From assembly GCF_946221105.1 (NCBI RefSeq), contig NZ_CAMICL010000005.1, forward strand, positions 16,449 to 80,448: 64,000 bases of DNA. The letters are read 5' to 3'. The position numbers and the translations under genes were made by a program. The notes below the pieces were generated by a model. The model had not been told where the DNA came from. It did no database searches and saw only the letters and a program-made list of their open reading frames with translations. Shown in pieces: positions 1 through 8,333 of this stretch. This stretch comes from an uncultured Corynebacterium sp. GTDB lineage: Bacteria; Actinomycetota; Actinomycetes; Mycobacteriales; Mycobacteriaceae. Every line of letters starts with the position of its first letter. Within the stretch, counting starts at the first letter, position 1.

Positions 1-54
1 GCAAGCAAGAAGGCCACCAAGAAGTCGACGAAGAAGACTGCCAAGAAGGCCTAA
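1..54 (+). CDS. 3' end of a protein with a Lys/Ala-rich tail (partial)
   Basis: The first 54 bases read in frame to a TAA and encode a C-terminus made almost only of Lys, Ala, Thr and Ser (KKATKKSTKKTAKKA). The rest lies outside the window, so its function cannot be told. The tail is positively charged and probably unstructured, as seen on some nucleic-acid-binding proteins. The stop codon abuts the otsA ATG without a gap, so the two genes are probably cotranscribed. Confidence 0.6.
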   Translation, partial: ASKKATKKSTKKTAKKA

Positions 55-1332
55 ATGGGGGACAACGAGTTCGTCGTTGTGGCGAACCGCCTGCCGGTGG
101 ACAAAGTCGGAGACCACTACGAGGTCTCCCCGGGCGGCCTCGTTGCGGCCCTCGCCCCGGTTTTGCGTGCCCGCGAGGGGTGCTGGGTGGGGTGGCCCGG
201 CAACATCGGGGAAACGCTTGAGCCGTTCGAGTTCGGCGGCATTTCCCTGTTGCCTGTCACCCTCGACCAGGACGATTTCGAGGGGTTCTACGAGGGCTTT
301 TCCAACTCCGCGTTGTGGCCGCTCTACCACGATCTGATTGTCCAGCCGGAGTACAACCAGGCTTGGTGGGACCGTTACGTGGAGGTGAACCGCAAGTTCG
401 CGGAGGCGACTGCAAAGGCCGCCGCCGAAAACGCCACGGTGTGGGTGCAGGACTACCAGCTCCAGCTCGTCCCGGGGATGCTCAAGGAGATCCGTCCCGA
501 CGTGACCGTCGGCTTCTTCCTGCATATCCCCTTCCCCGCCCCCGCGTTGTTCCAGCAGCTGCCGTGGCGCGATGAAATCCTCGAGGGTCTGAAGGGCTGC
601 GACCTGATCGGCTTTCAGCGCCACACCGACGAGGACAACTTCCGCCTGCTCACCGACGACATCCGCACCGGCACCTTCCCCATTTCAATCGATTCGGGGG
701 AGATCGCAGCCGCCACACAGCACCAGACCAACGCGTTACGCGACGCCGTCGGCAGCCCGAAGCACCTGCTGCTCGGCGTGGACCGCCTGGACTACACCAA
801 GGGCATCCTGCAGCGCCTGCTGGCCATCGAGTCGCTGCTGGAGGAGGGCAAGCTCGACGACATCGCGTTTATCCAGATCGCAACCCCGTCGCGCGAGCGC
901 ATCGAGCATTACCGCACCACCCGCAAGCAGGTCGAGGAGGCCATCGGGCGCATCAACGGCCGCTTCGGCGAGGTGGGCCGGCCGGTCGTGCACTACGTGC
1001 ACCGCAGCGTGTCGAAGGAGCACCTGGGCACGTTCTACGCCGCGGCGGACATCATGCTGGTCACCCCGTTCAAGGACGGCATGAATCTGGTGGCCAAGGA
1101 GTATGTGGCGGCCCACCCGGATGCGGACGGGGCGCTGGTGCTCTCAGAGTTCGCGGGTGCCGCCGTTGAGCTCAACCAGGCGTATTTGTGCAACCCGTTC
1201 GATTTGGAGTCCGTCAAGGAGGCGATCCTCGAGGCCACCGACCCGGACCCGGCGCGCATGCGCCACATGCACGACTGGGTGATGGAGCACGATGTGGCCG
1301 CGTGGGCGAAATCGTTCTTGGAGGAGCTGTGA
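55..1332 (+). CDS. otsA: Trehalose-6-phosphate synthase OtsA
   Basis: Glycosyltransferase family 20 enzyme that makes trehalose 6-phosphate from an NDP-glucose and glucose 6-phosphate in the cytosol. Seen: the N-terminal VVVANRLPV strand with a following GGL loop, WVGWPG, the VQDYQLQLVP and FFLHIPFP segments, LLGVDRLDYTKGI with the phosphate-binding Arg and Lys, and the C-terminal ALVLSEFAGAA. At 425 residues it is shorter than the roughly 480 usual for corynebacterial OtsA: the stretch between LIGFQR and FPISID is only about 20 residues, where related enzymes carry several dozen. otsB lies two genes downstream, giving the complete OtsA-OtsB route to trehalose, an osmoprotectant and mycolate carrier in this group. 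The ATG follows the previous stop directly. Confidence 0.93.
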   Translation: MGDNEFVVVANRLPVDKVGDHYEVSPGGLVAALAPVLRAREGCWVGWPGNIGETLEPFEFGGISLLPVTLDQDDFEGFYEGFSNSALWPLYHDLIVQPEYNQAWWDRYVEVNRKFAEATAKAAAENATVWVQDYQLQLVPGMLKEIRPDVTVGFFLHIPFPAPALFQQLPWRDEILEGLKGCDLIGFQRHTDEDNFRLLTDDIRTGTFPISIDSGEIAAATQHQTNALRDAVGSPKHLLLGVDRLDYTKGILQRLLAIESLLEEGKLDDIAFIQIATPSRERIEHYRTTRKQVEEAIGRINGRFGEVGRPVVHYVHRSVSKEHLGTFYAAADIMLVTPFKDGMNLVAKEYVAAHPDADGALVLSEFAGAAVELNQAYLCNPFDLESVKEAILEATDPDPARMRHMHDWVMEHDVAAWAKSFLEEL

Positions 1333-1712
1333 AGCGCGCCCTCGCACTCGTGCCACTTTTCGCCCTGGCAGCCTGCGCTCCCGCCCCCACGTGGCAAGTG
1401 GTCTCGCTGCGCACCAGCGAGGACCAGCCCGCCACTGAGGCGTCGGTGGCGCGCGTGCGTATCGACGACCAAAGGTTCACCGGCACCACCGGCTGCGCCG
1501 ACGTGTCCGGCTCGTTCGAGGGCGAAGACACCGTCACGCTGGAAAACATCGCACTCGGCGACCCGGGCGACTGCGCCGGCTGGGCCCGCCACACCCACGA
1601 CCAGCTGGCACGTCTCCTCGCCGACAACACGACCTTCCAGGTCTCCCACCCCGCCGACTTCGAGATGATCCTCGTGGCAGAAACCGGCGAAACGATAAGG
1701 CTGATGCGATGA
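1329..1712 (+). CDS. Small predicted lipoprotein between otsA and otsB
   Basis: 127-residue protein of unknown function. The GTG start is chosen because it overlaps the otsA stop (GTGA) and opens on a textbook lipoprotein signal: basic start (KRA), hydrophobic core and lipobox LAAC, so it should be exported and acylated on Cys at about residue 16. The mature part contains two more cysteines (TGCAD and GDCAG) that may form a disulfide. Its stop overlaps the otsB ATG by 4 nt, so the three genes form one translationally coupled unit. A small exported protein sits between otsA and otsB in C. glutamicum too, which suggests a conserved but undefined link to trehalose or the envelope. Confidence 0.75.
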   Translation: MKRALALVPLFALAACAPAPTWQVVSLRTSEDQPATEASVARVRIDDQRFTGTTGCADVSGSFEGEDTVTLENIALGDPGDCAGWARHTHDQLARLLADNTTFQVSHPADFEMILVAETGETIRLMR

Positions 1713-2404
1713 GGCTCCTTGTTTGCCTGGATTTCGACGGCACCCTCGCCGAGCTGAACCCGGACCCGTACGCGGTGCGCATCCACCCACAATCAGAAGC
1801 CGCGATCCGCCGCCTCGCCGCCGTTCCCGACACCGAGGTGGCCATCCTCACCGGCCGCCACATTGAGGGCATCAAGCAGGTCCTCCCCGCGGACCTCCCA
1901 GTAACAATCATCGGTTCCCACGGCGCGGAGCCGGGGCCGCAACTCGAAGACCAAGACCGCGCCTACCTCGACAGCATCGAGCAACAGCTCAACGCCCTCG
2001 CCACCGACGGCGCCTACGTGGAGGTCAAGCCGTACCAGCGCGTCCTCCACGTGGCGAAGGTACAAAACCCCGACACCGCAGCAACCATCCTCGCCGCGGC
2101 GAACGCCATCGACACGCAAGGCCGGCCGAAAACCCAGGGCCACAACGTGGTGGAGTTTTCCGCGGTGGAGATCACGAAGGGCACCTGGCTCAGCGCCTAC
2201 AAGCGGGCCTTCGACCGCACCATTTTCGCCGGCGACGACGACACGGACGAGCACGCGATGGCGGTCCTTACCCCTAACGACATCGGCATCAAAGTTGGCG
2301 CAAAACCCTCGCGGGCCACCCGCCGGGTACCCGACGTCGACGCCATGGCACAATTGCTCACCCAACTCGCCGACGAAAGGGAAGCATGGAGCGCCACGCG
2401 CTAG
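1709..2404 (+). CDS. otsB: Trehalose-6-phosphate phosphatase OtsB
   Basis: HAD-superfamily phosphatase that removes phosphate from trehalose 6-phosphate to release trehalose. Seen: the nucleophile motif LDFDGTLAEL near residue 10, the ILTGRH segment with HAD motif II Thr, a conserved SHGAE, HNVVEFSA, a Lys in EITKGTWL, and the acidic motif FAGDDDTDE near the C-terminus, in the order expected of the family. Length (231 aa) is normal. The ATG overlaps the upstream stop (ATGA). Confidence 0.93.
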   Translation: MRLLVCLDFDGTLAELNPDPYAVRIHPQSEAAIRRLAAVPDTEVAILTGRHIEGIKQVLPADLPVTIIGSHGAEPGPQLEDQDRAYLDSIEQQLNALATDGAYVEVKPYQRVLHVAKVQNPDTAATILAAANAIDTQGRPKTQGHNVVEFSAVEITKGTWLSAYKRAFDRTIFAGDDDTDEHAMAVLTPNDIGIKVGAKPSRATRRVPDVDAMAQLLTQLADEREAWSATR

Positions 2405-3156
2405 TCCACCAGGGCCACGAGCGTCGCTGGATCGAGATCGAAGGCACGACCAACGCCCTTCTTCTGGTTCTGCACGGCTCGCTGCAGTCCGGCAACGTGC
2501 TGCGCAACTTCACCGACCGCACCTTCGAGGGCCTCGGCCCCACCGTGGTCTACCCGGACGGCATCAAGCACCACTTCAACGACCTGCGCGCGGGCTTCAA
2601 CGAGGATGCGCGCCGCATGCGCATCGACGACGTCGGCTTCCTCACCAAGGTCGTCGAGCACTACAACGCCGACACCGTCATCGGCTGCGGGTTCTCCAAC
2701 GGCGGGCAGATGATCATGCGCCTGCTTTTCGACGCCCCAGGGCTGCTCACCGGCGCCGCCACCTTCGGCGCCTCGATGCCCACCGAGGACAACACCCTGA
2801 CCACCGGCGACAACTACCAGCCGACGAAGCTACTGGCCGTGCAGGGCACAGAAGACAAGCTCGTGCCTTACGACGGCGGCGTGGCCGGCATCGGCGGCAA
2901 CAACCGGGGAGAAACCCGCTCCGCCCTCAACTCCGCCGAGTTCTTTGCGGAACTGAATGGGTGCGTCGGCCACGAGACGTCGACAAGCGAGAAGCTCCGC
3001 GTCGACGATTGGGCCGGCGAGCACCCGGTCCGCCTGGTCTCCCTCGAGGGCGCCGGGCACATGGTGCCAGTCAACAAGGACCTCGACCCGCGGCTGGGCC
3101 ACAACCCGAAAACACCTACCGGCGGGGAGCTTATCCGCGAGTTCTTCTTTGCCTAG
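2386..3156 (+). CDS. Alpha/beta-hydrolase, PHB depolymerase / LpqC-like esterase family
   Basis: 256-residue predicted serine esterase. Seen: LLLVLHGSLQ oxyanion-type strand near residue 25, nucleophile elbow GFSNGGQ near residue 105, an aspartate-bearing VQGTEDKLVPYDGG segment and a late GAGHMVP that supplies the catalytic His. This order fits the poly(3-hydroxybutyrate) depolymerase / feruloyl esterase family; the true substrate is unknown. There is no signal peptide from this start, so it is probably cytosolic. The ATG lies inside the last codons of otsB (19-nt overlap), and its 3' end overlaps the convergent rlmB gene by 26 nt. Confidence 0.75.
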   Translation: MERHALVHQGHERRWIEIEGTTNALLLVLHGSLQSGNVLRNFTDRTFEGLGPTVVYPDGIKHHFNDLRAGFNEDARRMRIDDVGFLTKVVEHYNADTVIGCGFSNGGQMIMRLLFDAPGLLTGAATFGASMPTEDNTLTTGDNYQPTKLLAVQGTEDKLVPYDGGVAGIGGNNRGETRSALNSAEFFAELNGCVGHETSTSEKLRVDDWAGEHPVRLVSLEGAGHMVPVNKDLDPRLGHNPKTPTGGELIREFFFA

Positions 3157-4063
3157 CGAATTCGCTTAGCACCACGCCCGCCGCGACGGAGGCGTTGAGG
3201 GATTCCACCCAGTCCTCCATGGGCACAGACATGATCACGTCGCAGTTTTCGCGCACCAGGCGCGAAATCCCCTTGCCTTCGGAGCCGACGACGATGACCA
3301 CGTTGTCGGTGGCCTGGTCGAAGGTGTCCAGGGTGTGCTCGCCGCCCGCGTCGAGGCCGACGACGGTGTAGCCGTTGTCCTGGAACTGCTTGACGGTGCG
3401 GGTCACGTTGGTCACGCGCGCCACGGGCAGGCGGGCCGCGGTGCCAGCGGATGTCCTCCAGGCCACGCCGGTGACCTGAGCCGAGCGGCGCTCCGGGATG
3501 ATCACGCCGTTGCCGCCGAACGCCGCGGTCGAACGGATCACCGCGCCCAAGTTTCGCGGGTCCGTGATGTTGTCCAGCACCACGAACATGCCGGGCCCGT
3601 CCACGGACTCGAGCAGATCGTCAAAGTCGGCGTACTTGTACGGCTGGATCTTCAGCCCGAGGCCCTGGTGCATGCCGTTGCCGGTCATCGCGTCGAGCTG
3701 CTGGCGTGGCACCTCGTGCACCGGAATGCCCTTGGAGTTGGCCATCCCGACGGCCTCGCTCAGCCGCTCGTCGTGGCCGGTACCAGCGACCACGTACAGC
3801 GCCTCCGCCGGCACCTTCGCCTTCAGGCACTCAACCACCGGGTTGCGGCCGACCACCATGTCGGCAACTTCCCTATCGTGGCGTCCCTGCGCGCGGCGCT
3901 GGCGGTCCAGCTTGCGCTTGTGCGCGGCGTGGTAGACGCGGTCTTCCGCCTTCGGGGTCGCGCCCTTGCCGCGCAGCCCGCGGCGTCGTTGCCCGCCGGA
4001 CCCCTTCGTGGGGCCCTTCTTGTTCTTCTTCTGCTTGTCCGGACGCTCGTACGGTTTCGCCAT
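3131..4063 (-). CDS. rlmB: 23S rRNA 2'-O-ribose methyltransferase, TrmH/RlmB family
   Basis: SPOUT-class methyltransferase acting on 23S rRNA (G2251 in E. coli numbering). Seen: a Lys/Arg-rich N-terminal extension of about 75 residues, the substrate-binding start VVGRNPVVECL, then the knotted SPOUT domain with ITDPRNLGAVIRSTAAFG (motif 1), IVVGSEGKGISRLV (motif 2) and SLNASVAAGVVLSEFAR (motif 3). Length 310 is typical of actinobacterial members. cysS lies 3 nt upstream on the same strand, the arrangement found in mycobacteria. Confidence 0.9.
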   Translation of the reverse strand: MAKPYERPDKQKKNKKGPTKGSGGQRRRGLRGKGATPKAEDRVYHAAHKRKLDRQRRAQGRHDREVADMVVGRNPVVECLKAKVPAEALYVVAGTGHDERLSEAVGMANSKGIPVHEVPRQQLDAMTGNGMHQGLGLKIQPYKYADFDDLLESVDGPGMFVVLDNITDPRNLGAVIRSTAAFGGNGVIIPERRSAQVTGVAWRTSAGTAARLPVARVTNVTRTVKQFQDNGYTVVGLDAGGEHTLDTFDQATDNVVIVVGSEGKGISRLVRENCDVIMSVPMEDWVESLNASVAAGVVLSEFARQRRTRG

Positions 4064-4066
4064 GAT

Positions 4067-5392
4067 CTACTCCTTCACCTGCCACTGCGGCCCGTCGGCC
4101 GTGTCGGTCACCTCGATACCGGCCGCAGCGAGGCGGTCGCGCACCTCGTCGGCGGTCGCCCAGTCTTTTTCCGCGCGGGCGGTCGCCCTGCGTTCCAGCT
4201 CTGCGCGCACCAGTACATCGAGCGCGTTGCTATTGCTTGTCGACGACGGCCACGCCCCCGGATCCACACCCAACACCGCCGCCATCGCACGCACCTGAGC
4301 TGCGATCGGCGCGGGATCGGAAGCCTTGTTGCCCTCGCGGACCAGGTTGTGGATCTCGGCGAGCGCCTTGGGCACGGAGAAGTCGTCGTTGAGCGCCTCG
4401 GCGAACCCGTCGGTCCAGGTCGTGGGCTCGGGCATGCCGGCACGCTTCACAAATTCCTCGATGCGCCGGTAGCCGGCCGCCGCCTCCTGAAGCGCCTCCG
4501 GCGAGTACTCGAGCACGCTGCGGTAGTGCGCCGATCCCAGGTAGTAGCGCAGCTCCACCGGGCGAACTTCCTCGAGCATGTTGTCGATGGACAGCACGTT
4601 GCCCAAACTCTTCGACATCTTCTCGCCGGCCATGGTCACCCAGTGGTTGTGCATCCAGAAGCGGGCGAACCCATCGCCGGCCGCATGCGACTGCGCCTGC
4701 TCGTTCTCGTGGTGGGGGAACTGCAGGTCCAGCCCGCCGCCGTGGATGTCGAACTCGGAGCCGAGGTACCACGTGGACATTGCCGAGCACTCGAGGTGCC
4801 AGCCGGGGCGGCCCGGGCCCCACGGGGTGGGCCAGCTCGGCTCGCCGGGCTTAGCGGCCTTCCACAGGGCGAAGTCCGGGTCGTCGCCCGTCATGTCCTC
4901 CAGCTTGTTGCCGGAGATCGAGCCGTAGTCCCCGCCGGCTTTCACCCAGGCGTTCACGTCGAAGTAGACGGAGCCGTCGCGGGTGTAGGCGAAGCCAGCG
5001 TCGATAAGCCTCTGCATGTAGTCGACCATCTGGGTGACGTGCCCGGTCGCGCGCGGCTCCACGGACGGCGGCAGCACACCGAGGGTGTCGTACGCGCGGG
5101 TGAACTCGCGCTCGTACGTAGAGACCCACTCCCACCAGGGGCGGTCGTGTTCGCGCGCCTTGGTCAGGATTTTGTCGTCGATGTCCGTGACGTTGCGCGC
5201 GAACGCGACGTCGTAGTCGTTGGCCAAAAACCAGCGGCGGACGATGTCGAACGCGACACCCGAGCGCAGGTGCCCGATGTGCGGTTTGGCCTGCGGGGTG
5301 GCGCCGCACAGGTAAATCGAGACGTGGCCGGGCCTAATCGGCTCGAAGTCGCGCAGTGTGCGGGTCTTGGTGTCGAAAATGCGTTGCTTCAC
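4067..5392 (-). CDS. cysS: Cysteinyl-tRNA synthetase
   Basis: Class I aminoacyl-tRNA synthetase that charges tRNA-Cys. Seen: YLCGATPQAKPHIGHLRSG with the zinc-binding Cys and a HIGH box, the RNVTDIDDKI block, ECSAMS and FPHHENE zinc/cysteine-site motifs, and the KMSKSLGN loop. At 441 residues with a C-terminal anticodon-binding region it is CysS and not the shorter mycothiol ligase MshC, which shares the core. It is followed by rlmB. Confidence 0.93.
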   Translation of the reverse strand: MKQRIFDTKTRTLRDFEPIRPGHVSIYLCGATPQAKPHIGHLRSGVAFDIVRRWFLANDYDVAFARNVTDIDDKILTKAREHDRPWWEWVSTYEREFTRAYDTLGVLPPSVEPRATGHVTQMVDYMQRLIDAGFAYTRDGSVYFDVNAWVKAGGDYGSISGNKLEDMTGDDPDFALWKAAKPGEPSWPTPWGPGRPGWHLECSAMSTWYLGSEFDIHGGGLDLQFPHHENEQAQSHAAGDGFARFWMHNHWVTMAGEKMSKSLGNVLSIDNMLEEVRPVELRYYLGSAHYRSVLEYSPEALQEAAAGYRRIEEFVKRAGMPEPTTWTDGFAEALNDDFSVPKALAEIHNLVREGNKASDPAPIAAQVRAMAAVLGVDPGAWPSSTSNSNALDVLVRAELERRATARAEKDWATADEVRDRLAAAGIEVTDTADGPQWQVKE

Positions 5393-5403
5393 AACACCGC
5401 AGT

Positions 5404-5961
5404 CTACAGAGACGACTCGTCCACCTTGAGCTCCGAGTAGCGCGCCTCCGGAACGCTGAACTCGTACGGCTTACCCACCGGCTCCCAGACCTGGTCCGCG
5501 CTGCACTTCACGTCCTGCGCGTCGCCGTCGAGCATGGTGAAGCCCCACACGAGCCTGCCCTGCTTGCCGGCGTCGAGGGTGTACGGGCCGACCACCTGGT
5601 TCAGCGACCAGGTGGCCTGGTGCACGTAGTTCCAGCCGTACGCGCGGGTTACGTTCTTCACCAGGTCGCCCTTCGGCGTGAAGGTGCCGGAGACCTCCAG
5701 GGTCTCAACCCGCTTTTGCTTCACGGTCTGCTCCACCGGCACCGGGCTTTCGGTGTCGTTGCCAACGCTCGCGGCGTCGGTCTGTTTGAACCAGCGGCGG
5801 GTGGCGTCGACGTAGGTGTCGGTCATGCCCGGGGTGGCGCAGTGGCTGCCCGGGGCGAGGTCCTCGTTCCAGCGCTGGGGAAGCTCGAAGTCGTAGGACT
5901 GCGCGTTAGCGGGGGCAGCGAAAACCAGGCAGGCCGCCAGCGCAGGAATGACCCGTTTCAT
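5404..5961 (-). CDS. Secreted protein of unknown function, member 3 of a tandem family
   Basis: 185 residues with a clear signal peptide (MKR, hydrophobic run, ANAQ cleavage). The mature protein has only two cysteines, one in CATPG near the N-terminus and one in KCSAD near the C-terminus. Its plan matches the next gene upstream: LPQR, Cys-x-x-PG, a basic stretch with a Phe, N....PVPV, a long Thr/Lys-alternating region, VGPY with a Gly turn, then D-x(6-9)-C and a WE motif. The alternating polar/hydrophobic pattern suggests mainly long beta strands. The ATG follows the preceding stop directly (TAAATG). Function is unknown; see the finding on this cluster. Confidence 0.75.
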   Translation of the reverse strand: MKRVIPALAACLVFAAPANAQSYDFELPQRWNEDLAPGSHCATPGMTDTYVDATRRWFKQTDAASVGNDTESPVPVEQTVKQKRVETLEVSGTFTPKGDLVKNVTRAYGWNYVHQATWSLNQVVGPYTLDAGKQGRLVWGFTMLDGDAQDVKCSADQVWEPVGKPYEFSVPEARYSELKVDESSL

Positions 5962-6522
5962 TTACGCACCCCAGTCGGTGTTCTCGCGGGTGCTCACGCG
6001 GACGTGGCGCTCCTTCGGCATCGTCGCAGTGAAGGTGTTGCCGGCCGCTTCCCAGGTGCCGTCTGCGCCGCACACGGTCTCCTGGCCCTTGAAGTCGGAG
6101 ACGATCCAGCCGGCCTGCAGCACGGCGGTCTTGCCCGGGGCGATGTTGTACGGGCCGACCTTCTCGCCGACCTCGTAGGACTGCTCGTCCGTGTAGCTGG
6201 TGGAGAAGGTGAACTGGATCAGCTTGGCCACGTCGAAGCTCAACCCCGCGGTGACGTTCCAGGTCTTGGTCTTGGTTTCGGTGATGGAGCGGGTTACCGG
6301 CAGCGGCTCATCGTTGTAGTTGGCCACGGTCCAGGTGCCGGCGGAGCCGTCGAAGTAGCTGCGGACGATCTCCACGGTCTGGCCGCGGTCGCCCGGGTTG
6401 GCGCACTTGTCGCCGATGGTGGTCGGGTTCGTCTCGTCGTAGGTGCGCTGCGGCAGGGCGTTTGCGGCCGGGGCGAGAGCGACGACGGCGGCGGTGGTGA
6501 GCAAAGCGATGGTGCGTTTCAT
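5962..6522 (-). CDS. Secreted protein of unknown function, member 2 of a tandem family
   Basis: 186 residues, signal peptide ending near ANALPQ. It shares with its downstream neighbour LPQR, CANPG, NDEPLPV, VGPY, PGK, a D...C pair and ADGTWE. The central ETKTKTWNVTAG and FTFSTSYTD stretches alternate Thr/Lys with hydrophobic residues, a pattern seen in the long beta hairpins of aerolysin/ETX-type proteins; this is an analogy from reading, not a demonstrated homology. A ribosome-binding site AAGGAA precedes the ATG, and the upstream family member ends 9 nt before it. Confidence 0.75.
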   Translation of the reverse strand: MKRTIALLTTAAVVALAPAANALPQRTYDETNPTTIGDKCANPGDRGQTVEIVRSYFDGSAGTWTVANYNDEPLPVTRSITETKTKTWNVTAGLSFDVAKLIQFTFSTSYTDEQSYEVGEKVGPYNIAPGKTAVLQAGWIVSDFKGQETVCGADGTWEAAGNTFTATMPKERHVRVSTRENTDWGA

Positions 6523-6531
6523 GGTTATTCC

Positions 6532-7785
6532 TTAGAGGTAGGTTTGGGTGGGTACGGGGAGGTTGCGGTACTCGTCCGGAGTGACGTCGATGACCCGCTC
6601 GGTTCCGTCCTTGCCGGTCACGGTGGCTTCCGCCCAGAAACCGGACGGCGCCGCCGACTGCGGGTGCGTGACCACGCGGGAGTACTTGCCGTCGCGGCCG
6701 GCGGAGAGTTCGCTGTAGTTGATGCGCGTCATCGTGGTGCCGTACTCGACGCGGACGCGGTCGCCCGGCTTCAGGTCGATGGGTTTCAGCGGGGTGTTCA
6801 CCGGCATGTAGGCGCGCTTGACCGCACCGACGGAGGTGAGCCAGCCTTCCGGCAGCCTGCCGTCCTCGCCCATCCAGTTGAGGTACTGGTCGTTCTCCGC
6901 GCCGACGACGTAATCCGTCACGGGCCGGAAGGTGTAGTCACCCTTGGACCAGTTGAGGAAGTCCTGCGAGTAGCCCGGCTTGCGGAAGGTCGGCGCGACC
7001 GCCTCGATGTCGTGCGGGTACCAGGACTTGTCGCCCTCGCGTGCGGGCTCGTTCAGCTGCGGCCACTCCTCGTCACGGCGGAAGGAAGCATCAGGCTTCA
7101 CGACGGCGTCCCGTTCCCCCGCCACCTTCTCCAAGCTCGGCCCAGAGGTGGCGGTGTACGTGTCGCCGGCAGGCTTCGAGTTCGCGCCCTCAGCACGGGC
7201 AGGGATCTCCATGGCCAGGTTAGACACGGAGCCGTCCGCCTTGATGATGTACGCGAACGCGTAGCGCTCCGCCGGGCCGGTGCCACGGATGACGTTGGCG
7301 CCCGGGGCGTTGCGCAGCACGCCGTTGTCGCAGGTGACGAACATGGAGATGAAGTCCTTCTCCAGCACGCCGTAATCCACCCGGAAGGACTCGCCCGGGC
7401 CGAGCTCGATCGGGCCGAAGGTCTCGCCCTCGATCCAGCCGTTGGACTCCTTCAGACCGATGTCCGCCTTCGCAGTGGTGTCCCAGCCGCTGGGCAGGGC
7501 CGCCTTCGAGTTCGCTTCAATCTTGCGGTTCGTGCCCGTCTCCACCGTCGCCGTGTAGGGCACGGTCTGGTCGGTGCGGTTGGTGAACTGGAGAGTGCCG
7601 TCCGCGAGGTAGCGGCGGGCGGTCTCGCCGTAGCGCCACTCGGGCGTGACACCGGCGCTGCACTCCGTGTCCAGGTTCTCAATGGGGTACCCCTGCGGCA
7701 TCGCCGGAACTGCCGCCGCGATGGGGGCGTGGGCCACCGCAACCGTTCCAAGCACCGCAGCGAGCGCTGTACGTATTTTTCGCAT
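6532..7785 (-). CDS. Large secreted protein of unknown function, member 1 of a tandem family
   Basis: 417 residues from the ATG chosen here, which gives a normal signal peptide (MRKIRT, hydrophobic core, AAAVPA) and lies 6 nt after a TATCGT -10 hexamer, a leaderless layout. The N-terminal 150 residues repeat the plan of the two smaller downstream proteins (CSAG, FTNRTDQTVPY, a Thr-rich stretch, FGPIELGPGE, D...TC). The remaining ~260 residues, with WSKGDYTFRP, DQYLNWMGEDG and a second IDLKPGDRVRVEYG block similar to the GP...PG motif, look like an additional related domain. No enzymatic motif was recognised. Confidence 0.7.
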   Translation of the reverse strand: MRKIRTALAAVLGTVAVAHAPIAAAVPAMPQGYPIENLDTECSAGVTPEWRYGETARRYLADGTLQFTNRTDQTVPYTATVETGTNRKIEANSKAALPSGWDTTAKADIGLKESNGWIEGETFGPIELGPGESFRVDYGVLEKDFISMFVTCDNGVLRNAPGANVIRGTGPAERYAFAYIIKADGSVSNLAMEIPARAEGANSKPAGDTYTATSGPSLEKVAGERDAVVKPDASFRRDEEWPQLNEPAREGDKSWYPHDIEAVAPTFRKPGYSQDFLNWSKGDYTFRPVTDYVVGAENDQYLNWMGEDGRLPEGWLTSVGAVKRAYMPVNTPLKPIDLKPGDRVRVEYGTTMTRINYSELSAGRDGKYSRVVTHPQSAAPSGFWAEATVTGKDGTERVIDVTPDEYRNLPVPTQTYL

Positions 7786-7791
7786 GCGGTC

Positions 7792-7797
7792 ACGATA
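7792..7797 (-). promoter_or_regulatory. -10 element for the secreted-protein operon
   Basis: TATCGT, read on the minus strand, ends 6 nt before the chosen ATG at 7785. It matches the TANNNT consensus and would start the RNA at or next to the start codon. Confidence 0.45.
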
Positions 7798-7847
7798 ACC
7801 CTGCAACTTCCTGGACGGAAGCTAAAACCGCAGGTAGGGAACTTTAG

Positions 7848-8333
7848 TTACGGAATAGGGAACTTTCGTTCCACCAACGCCGTCGCAATGGCCGCGCGGC
7901 CCTCGCCGCTGCCGGTGAACCCCATGTAGTCCGTGGTCGTCGCTGAAACAGACACCGGGGCACCAAGGGCTTCCGAGAGCACCCGTTCCGCTTCCTCCCG
8001 CACCGGCGACATCTTCGGGCTCTGGCCGATGAGTTGGGCGGAGACGTTGACGACGCTGTGGCCGTGGGCGTCGAGAAGTTCTTTGAGCTCCTGCAGCAGC
8101 TGGACTCCGCGAACCCCGTCGTACTCCGGGCGGCCGACGCCGACGAAGGAGCCGAGGTCGCCCAAGCCGGAGGCGGACAACACGGCGTCGACGATGACGT
8201 GGCTAACCACGTCGCCGTCCGAGTGGCCCTCGCAGCCGTCCTGGCCTTCGTGGAGGATGCCGGCGATCCAGCATTCTTTCCCGGGTTGGATCTGGTGGGC
8301 GTCGAACGCCGTGCCTACTCGAAGAATTGTCAT
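7848..8333 (-). CDS. ispF: 2-C-methyl-D-erythritol 2,4-cyclodiphosphate synthase
   Basis: Enzyme of the non-mevalonate isoprenoid pathway that cyclises CDP-methylerythritol 2-phosphate. Seen: the N-terminal RVGTAFDAH with the metal-binding Asp and His, the HSDGDVVSHVIVDAVL motif with the second metal His, and the C-terminal ATTTDYMGFTGSGEG. Length (161) is normal. Its ATG overlaps the stop of the HNH gene (ATGA), so it is now coupled to that gene and no longer directly to ispD, which lies beyond it. Confidence 0.93.
   Translation of the reverse strand: MTILRVGTAFDAHQIQPGKECWIAGILHEGQDGCEGHSDGDVVSHVIVDAVLSASGLGDLGSFVGVGRPEYDGVRGVQLLQELKELLDAHGHSVVNVSAQLIGQSPKMSPVREEAERVLSEALGAPVSVSATTTDYMGFTGSGEGRAAIATALVERKFPIP

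Noticed and set aside
5356..7929. Open frame of 857 codons opposite the secreted-protein cluster
   Set aside because: No ribosome-binding site or recognisable domain; the minus-strand genes have signal peptides and consistent starts.
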